Source of the DNA: Oscillospiraceae bacterium
Lineage (GTDB): Bacteria > Bacillota > Clostridia > Oscillospirales > Oscillospiraceae
Length of the DNA: 12,683 nt
Direction of reading: 5' to 3'
Assembly: GCA_904501855.1 (NCBI GenBank)
Contig: CAJGCI010000043.1
Coordinates: 1 to 12,683, forward strand
The translations under genes and the position numbers were made by a program. The notes below the pieces were generated by a model that did no database searches, was not told where the DNA came from, and worked only from the letters and a program-made list of their open reading frames with translations. This document shows, piece by piece, positions 8,748 through 12,683 of the stretch. How positions within the stretch are numbered: position 1 is the first letter of the stretch; the number at the start of each line of letters is the position of its first letter.

Positions 8748-8842
8748 GTTTTTTCTTTTTAGTTGCAATTTTGCCGGTCATTATTTCTATTTCTCCTATT
8801 GATTTCCACCAATTTTGCAATTTTTATTCGATATCTTTGCAT
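8739..8842. repeat. Phased TTGCAA palindromes between gltA and the hydratase gene, candidate operators
   Basis: The palindrome TTGCAA occurs exactly at 8742-8747, 8763-8768 and 8815-8820, with a TTGCAT variant at 8837-8842. Successive centres are 21, 52 and 22 bp apart, close to 2, 5 and 2 helical turns, which places all copies on nearly the same DNA face. The nine-base ATTTTGCAA repeats exactly at 8739 and 8812, 73 bp apart or about seven turns. The first copy is the gltA -35 box and the last lies just before the acn-side -35. The region is AT-rich, so chance contributes, but three exact copies with this phasing are suggestive. The cognate regulator is unknown. Confidence 0.45.
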
Positions 8843-8846
8843 TTCC

Positions 8847-8875
8847 TTGAATTTTACCATGCCTTGTGCAATAAT
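8847..8875 (+). promoter_or_regulatory. Promoter of the hydratase-icd-PAP2 unit
   Basis: TTGAAT (8847-8852) and AATAAT (8870-8875) are separated by 17 bp. TGC stands directly before the -10, giving an extended -10 that could compensate for the imperfect hexamers. The start point would be near 8882, with a leader of about 42 bases containing GAGGA (8914-8918). It is back to back with the gltA promoter. Confidence 0.6.
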
Positions 8876-8881
8876 ATCACA
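8865..8881. promoter_or_regulatory. TGTG-N9-CACA dyad over the -10 of the hydratase promoter
   Basis: TGTG (8865-8868) and CACA (8878-8881) form an inverted repeat covering the whole -10 element, a position typical of a repressor operator. The half-sites resemble Rex or CRP/Fnr-type sites, but the 17-bp odd-centred spacing fits neither consensus well, so no regulator is named. Confidence 0.35.
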
Positions 8882-8923
8882 GAGTTTTCAATTCAACACA
8901 TTAATAAATAAAAGAGGACAGTT

Positions 8924-11065
8924 ATGATCACCAAAATCAATGAATCTATCGTATGGCATGTCGGCAGACCGTGCAAAGTCAGTGAGACTCCGGTAGAAGC
9001 CAGCCCCTGGAAAACCATGGCGGGAGAGATCCTGGCGGCGCACAACAAGGGCTCCGGTTCGGAACTGAATATTTATTTTGACAATCTGATTTCTCACGAT
9101 ATTACATACGTGGGAATCATTCAGACTGCTATTGCATCCGGGCTGAAAAAATTCCCCGTCCCCTATGCCATGACCAACTGCCACAACAGTCTCTGCGCAG
9201 TGGGCGGTACGATCAATGAAGATGATCATATATTCGGACTTTCTGCGGCGCGGAAGTTCGGCGGCATCTACGTGCCGGCAAATCAGGCGGTCATCCACCA
9301 GTTTGCCCGCGAGATGATGGCCGGTTGCGGAAAGATGATCCTCGGTTCCGACAGTCATACCCGCTACGGAGCCCTCGGCACCATGGCCGTGGGAGAAGGC
9401 GGACCGGAAATCGTAAAACAACTGTTGGGAGATTCCTATGATATCCCCTATCCGAAAGTAACGCTGGTCTATCTCACCGGAACTCCGAATCGCGGCGTTG
9501 GCCCGCACGATGTTGCTCTCGCGCTCTGCGGTGCTGTCTACAAAGACGGATTTGTTAAAAACCATGTTCTTGAGTTCGCAGGTCCTGGTGTTTCCGGGCT
9601 GTCCATGGACTACCGCATCGGCATCGATGTCATGACCACCGAAACGGCCTGTCTTTCCTCCATCTGGCAGACGGACGGAAAAGTGGAAGAATACCTTGCT
9701 CTTCGCGGCCGCGGAGAGGAATACCGGAAGCTGGAACCGCAGGAAGGCGCGTTTTATGATGACATGATCACCATTGATCTGTCCTCTGTGGAGTCCATGA
9801 TCGCGTTGCCCTTCCATCCTTCGGAGGCCTACAGCATCCATGAGTTTCAGGCAAACGCCGGCGATATTCTCCGGGAGACGGAGAAACGGCTGGAACAGCA
9901 GCTGGAAGGAAAGAGCGTGGACCTTGCCAGCAAGCTGAAAGACGGAAAACTGATGATCGATCAGGGTGTCATTGCGGGCTGTGCCGGCGGCATGTTTGAA
10001 AACATTGCCGAAGCGGCTGCCATCCTTCACGGACACTCGGTGGGAAACGGTTACTTCAATCTTTCGGTTTACCCGCCGTCTGTTCCCGTCAATGTGGAGC
10101 TGATCACCAAGGGGATCCAACAGGATCTCATGCTTTCCGGCGCACTGTTCAAGTCCTGCTTCTGCGGCCCGTGCTTCGGTGCGGGAGACGTGCCCGGAAA
10201 CGGCGCTCTCAGCATCCGCCACACCACCCGAAACTTCCCCAACCGGGAAGGTTCCAAGCCCAGTGACGGACAGATCTCCTACGTTGCCCTGATGGATGCG
10301 CGCTCCATTGCCGCGACGGCAAGAAATCAGGGTGTGCTGACAGCAGCTACGGATATCGATTACACGGTTCCTTCGGATATGAGCTATGGTTTTGACTCCA
10401 CCGTATATGAAAACCGTGTGTACTTCGGATATGACAAACCCAACGAGAATGAGGCTCTGATCTACGGACCGAACATCATTCCGTGGCCCGAGATTCCGGC
10501 CATGCCGGAAGACCTGACTCTGGAACTGGCTTCTGTGATCCACGATCCGGTCACCACCACCGATGAGCTCATTCCTTCCGGGGAAACCAGTTCCTACCGT
10601 TCCAACCCCATGAAACTGGCTTCCTTTGCTCTGTCGCGCAGAGATCCGGAGTACGTACAGAGAGCAAAGGACATTCAGGCCAAGGGTATCTATTCCTGTA
10701 TATTTGCAGAGTGTCCCGGCGACGGAAGCGCCCGGGAGCAGGCAGCTTCCTGCCAGAGGATTCTGGGTGGTGCCGCCAACATCTGCAGAAAATTCGCCAC
10801 CAAGCGTTATCGTTCCAACTGTATCAACTGGGGCATGCTGCCTCTGACACTTCCGGAGGACATCCCCTTTGAGTATCAGCCCGGAGACCAGCTGGTCCTT
10901 CCCGGTATCCGTGCCGCAGTGGAGTCCGGTGCCGACGAGGTTACCGGAACTATCAATGGTAAGAGCTATACGTTCACTATCGGGCCTCTGACGGACCGGG
11001 AACGGGAGATCCTTCTGGCCGGCTGCCTGATGAACTGGTATGCATTACGAAACAGCGAGGACTGA
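8924..11065 (+). CDS. Aconitase-superfamily hydratase, probable aconitate hydratase
   Basis: By fold and position this Fe-S lyase should isomerise citrate to isocitrate. Its 713 residues form one chain with the three N-terminal aconitase domains and the C-terminal swivel. Cluster ligands are Cys353 (AGCAGG) and Cys414 and Cys417 (CGPC), spaced 61 apart against 63 in pig aconitase. Also retained, from an alignment made from memory, are His87 (pig His101), SDSH Asp143/His145 (Asp165/His167), Arg436 and Arg441 in RNFPNR (Arg447/Arg452), Arg559 (Arg580), and Ser602 and Arg604 in GDGSAR (Ser642/Arg644). Changed are Gln72 to His58, Asp100 to Cys86 and Ser643 to Ala603. It is shorter than AcnA (about 890) and does not look like LeuC, so it may belong to the poorly characterised YbhJ-like hydratases. 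The start has GAGGA five bases upstream. Placement between gltA and icd argues for aconitase activity; exact substrate is unproven. Confidence 0.82.
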   Translation: MITKINESIVWHVGRPCKVSETPVEASPWKTMAGEILAAHNKGSGSELNIYFDNLISHDITYVGIIQTAIASGLKKFPVPYAMTNCHNSLCAVGGTINEDDHIFGLSAARKFGGIYVPANQAVIHQFAREMMAGCGKMILGSDSHTRYGALGTMAVGEGGPEIVKQLLGDSYDIPYPKVTLVYLTGTPNRGVGPHDVALALCGAVYKDGFVKNHVLEFAGPGVSGLSMDYRIGIDVMTTETACLSSIWQTDGKVEEYLALRGRGEEYRKLEPQEGAFYDDMITIDLSSVESMIALPFHPSEAYSIHEFQANAGDILRETEKRLEQQLEGKSVDLASKLKDGKLMIDQGVIAGCAGGMFENIAEAAAILHGHSVGNGYFNLSVYPPSVPVNVELITKGIQQDLMLSGALFKSCFCGPCFGAGDVPGNGALSIRHTTRNFPNREGSKPSDGQISYVALMDARSIAATARNQGVLTAATDIDYTVPSDMSYGFDSTVYENRVYFGYDKPNENEALIYGPNIIPWPEIPAMPEDLTLELASVIHDPVTTTDELIPSGETSSYRSNPMKLASFALSRRDPEYVQRAKDIQAKGIYSCIFAECPGDGSAREQAASCQRILGGAANICRKFATKRYRSNCINWGMLPLTLPEDIPFEYQPGDQLVLPGIRAAVESGADEVTGTINGKSYTFTIGPLTDREREILLAGCLMNWYALRNSED
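11057..11061 (+). promoter_or_regulatory. Ribosome binding site that fixes the icd start
   Basis: GAGGA, eight bases before the ATG at 11070 and inside the last codons of the hydratase gene. It favours this ATG over the in-frame ATG at 11040, which would add ten residues not seen in the family and lacks a good Shine-Dalgarno sequence. Confidence 0.75.
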
Positions 11066-11069
11066 TTAT

Positions 11070-12281
11070 ATGCAGAAAATAACCATGACCAATCCCATCG
11101 TGGAGATGGACGGGGATGAAATGACCCGCATCCTCTGGCAGATGATCAAGGACAAGCTGATCCTCCCCTTTGTGGATCTGAAAACCGAATATTATGATCT
11201 CGGACTTGTCCGCCGGGATGAAACCGATGACCAGATCACACTGCAGGCGGCGGAAGCCATCAAAAAATGGCATGTTGGTGTAAAATGTGCGACCATCACG
11301 CCCAACGATGCCAGAGTAAAAGAATATAATCTGAAAAAAATGTATAAGAGCCCCAACGGCACCATCCGAGCCGTACTGGACGGTACTGTGTTCCGTACAC
11401 CGATCATCGTCCCCGGCATCGATCCCTATGTGCGCACGTGGGAAGCCCCCATCACCATCGCCCGTCATGCGTACGGCGATATTTACCGCGCGACGGAATA
11501 CCGGGTCCCGACTACCGGGAAAGCAGAACTGGTCTTTACCGGAGACGACGGAACCGAGTTCCGGGAGACGATCTATGAATATGAATGTCCCGGTGTTCTG
11601 CAGGGGCTATACAACAAGGATTCCTCCATTGAGTCCTTTGCTCGGGCATGTTTCGAATTTGCCCTGTCAAGCAAACAGGATCTGTGGTTTGCCGCAAAGG
11701 ATACCATTGCGAAAAAATACGACGGCCGCTTCCGGGATATTTTCCAGGAGCTGTATGAAACAGAGTATAAACGCCGCTTTGAGGAAGCCGGGATCCGTTA
11801 TCTGTACACCCTGATTGATGATGCCGTTGCCCGTGTGATGCGGTCCAAGGGCGGCTTTATCTGGGCATGCAAAAACTACGACGGAGACGTGATGAGCGAC
11901 ATGATCTCTTCCGCATTCGGTTCGCTTGCCATGATGAAGAGCGTCCTTGTTTCTCCGGAGGGCAACTATGAATTTGAAGCCGCTCACGGGACGATCACGC
12001 GCCATTATTACCGTTACCGTAACGGAGAGAAGCCCTCTTCCAATCCGGTGGCCACCATTTTTGCGTGGTCCGGCGCTTTCCGCCAGCGAGGAATATTTGA
12101 CGAAACCCGGGATCTTATTGATTATGCGGACGCGCTGGAGAGCGCCTGCGTGGAGACCATCACCGACGGCATCATGACCGGTGATCTTGCGCTTCTCGTT
12201 TCGGGAGAAGTCAAAACCGTCAACAGTGAAGATTTTCTGGACGAAGTCCGGTCCCGTCTTCAGAACAAGCTGCGCGTATGA
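11070..12281 (+). CDS. icd: NADP-dependent isocitrate dehydrogenase (eukaryote-like dimeric type)
   Basis: It oxidatively decarboxylates isocitrate to 2-oxoglutarate, giving NADPH. The 403-residue protein is collinear with human IDH1: isocitrate-binding Ser94 and Asn96 in KSPNGTIR, Arg100, Arg109 and Arg132 (ARHAYGD) fall at identical residue numbers. The metal-binding acids are Asp273 and Asp277 in NYDGDVMSD. AHGTITRHY holds Arg311 and His312, equivalent to human Arg314 and His315 that contact the 2'-phosphate of NADP, so NADP specificity is predicted. Family length is about 400-415, so it is complete. The start at MQKITMTNPI is chosen from GAGGA at 11057 and from homology. It begins four bases after the hydratase stop, so the two are surely co-transcribed, and its stop overlaps the next gene. 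With gltA and the hydratase it completes the route to 2-oxoglutarate. Confidence 0.95.
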   Translation: MQKITMTNPIVEMDGDEMTRILWQMIKDKLILPFVDLKTEYYDLGLVRRDETDDQITLQAAEAIKKWHVGVKCATITPNDARVKEYNLKKMYKSPNGTIRAVLDGTVFRTPIIVPGIDPYVRTWEAPITIARHAYGDIYRATEYRVPTTGKAELVFTGDDGTEFRETIYEYECPGVLQGLYNKDSSIESFARACFEFALSSKQDLWFAAKDTIAKKYDGRFRDIFQELYETEYKRRFEEAGIRYLYTLIDDAVARVMRSKGGFIWACKNYDGDVMSDMISSAFGSLAMMKSVLVSPEGNYEFEAAHGTITRHYYRYRNGEKPSSNPVATIFAWSGAFRQRGIFDETRDLIDYADALESACVETITDGIMTGDLALLVSGEVKTVNSEDFLDEVRSRLQNKLRV

Positions 12282-12683
12282 GCCAGGCTATCTATTCTCT
12301 GGATTTTTCCATTTTGGATGCGATACAGGAACATTTGCGGACCCTGTGGCTGGACACCATCGTTCCCTATCTGACGATGCTGGGTAATGCGGGTGCGGTC
12401 TGGATTCTTCTGGCAATCATTCTGCTGTGCATCCCGGGAAAAAGAAAAGTCGGATTTACTGTGGCTGCTGCCCTTCTGGCAGATCTGATCCTGTGCAATG
12501 GGATCCTGAAACCGCTGGTGGCTAGGATCCGCCCCTATGATTTACATGCCGGGATCTCCCTTCTGATAAAGGCCCCCTCGGATTACTCGTTTCCTTCGGG
12601 TCATACGGCCGCTTCCTTTGCCGCAGCCTCCGCACTTCTTTTCCGGAAAGAACGGCTGTGGATCCCTGCCCTGGTCCTGGCGG
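12278..12683 (+). CDS. PAP2-family membrane phosphatase (5' part, runs off the right edge)
   Basis: The ATG overlaps the icd stop codon (ATGA, 12278-12281), and 135 codons are visible before the window ends. Two of the three PAP2 motifs are present: KPLVARIRP (residues 78-86) and SFPSGHT with Pro106-His109. The third motif, SRxxxxxHxxxD, would lie beyond the edge. Hydrophobic stretches at about 38-52, 60-75 and 111-122 suggest membrane helices. Members remove phosphate from lipid pyrophosphates such as undecaprenyl pyrophosphate (BcrC type) or from phosphatidate or phosphatidylglycerophosphate; the substrate cannot be told from this part. No separate Shine-Dalgarno sequence is visible, so translation probably depends on icd. 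A lipid phosphatase has no clear link with the TCA genes it follows. Confidence 0.9.
   Translation, partial: MSQAIYSLDFSILDAIQEHLRTLWLDTIVPYLTMLGNAGAVWILLAIILLCIPGKRKVGFTVAAALLADLILCNGILKPLVARIRPYDLHAGISLLIKAPSDYSFPSGHTAASFAAASALLFRKERLWIPALVLA

Noticed and set aside
8685..8768. Longer gltA start at the ATG ending at 8768, adding 28 residues
   Set aside because: The extension (beginning MQLKRKNLQNEKNG) covers the gltA promoter and lies upstream of its predicted start point. The internal ATG at 8684 has a proper AGGAGA seven bases upstream.
8685..8923. CcpC-type operator (ATAA-N7-TTAT) as in Bacillus citZ/citB promoters
   Set aside because: I checked the ATAA and TTAT occurrences in the intergenic region; none pair at the seven-base spacing.
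8888..10543. Open frame of 551 codons on the minus strand
   Set aside because: It is antisense to the hydratase, whose conserved motifs are clear, and the translation resembles no family.
11040..11069. Longer icd start at 11040
   Set aside because: It lies within the hydratase gene without a good ribosome binding site. The ATG at 11070 has GAGGA at the right distance and gives residue numbering that matches the family.
1..12683. CRISPR arrays, transposase genes, tRNA or rRNA genes, phage defence cluster
   Set aside because: No regularly spaced repeats, transposase motifs or RNA gene signatures were seen; addAB is the general recombination enzyme and is intact, not part of a defence island here.

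Overview
The window looks like a chromosomal segment of a moderate-GC Bacillota, most likely an anaerobic clostridium of the Lachnospiraceae type. This is inferred from the AddAB (not RecBCD) recombination enzyme, AGGAGG-type ribosome binding sites, sigma-A-like promoters and the gene content; no 16S or other decisive marker is present. I see no mobile element, CRISPR array, tRNA or rRNA.

Left part (1-7119, all minus strand). The truncated 5' end of rpmE (ribosomal protein L31, zinc-binding form) lies at the left edge, with its own promoter and a leader stem-loop. Upstream of it is the two-gene addB-addA unit for the helicase-nuclease that processes double-strand breaks. addB is read first and overlaps addA by 14 bp. 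The two genes fill about 6.9 kb.

Middle and right part (7280-12683). This is a divergent central-metabolism locus. Citrate synthase (gltA, minus strand) ends in a strong hairpin at 7280-7313. It is separated by a 239-bp AT-rich control region from a plus-strand series of an aconitase-superfamily hydratase, NADP-type isocitrate dehydrogenase (icd) and a truncated PAP2-family phosphatase. The first three enzymes together would convert oxaloacetate plus acetyl-CoA to 2-oxoglutarate, the oxidative half of the TCA cycle that anaerobes use mainly to supply glutamate carbon. The hydratase would take the aconitase step. It keeps the Fe-S cysteines and most catalytic residues but differs from classical aconitase at several active-site positions.

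The most interesting non-coding stretch is 8685-8923. It holds back-to-back promoters, three exact TTGCAA palindromes plus a TTGCAT variant spaced near whole helical turns, and a TGTG-N9-CACA dyad on the acn-side -10 element. This suggests shared transcriptional control of both arms. The most interesting coding feature is the divergent hydratase. Most of the window is otherwise conserved housekeeping sequence.
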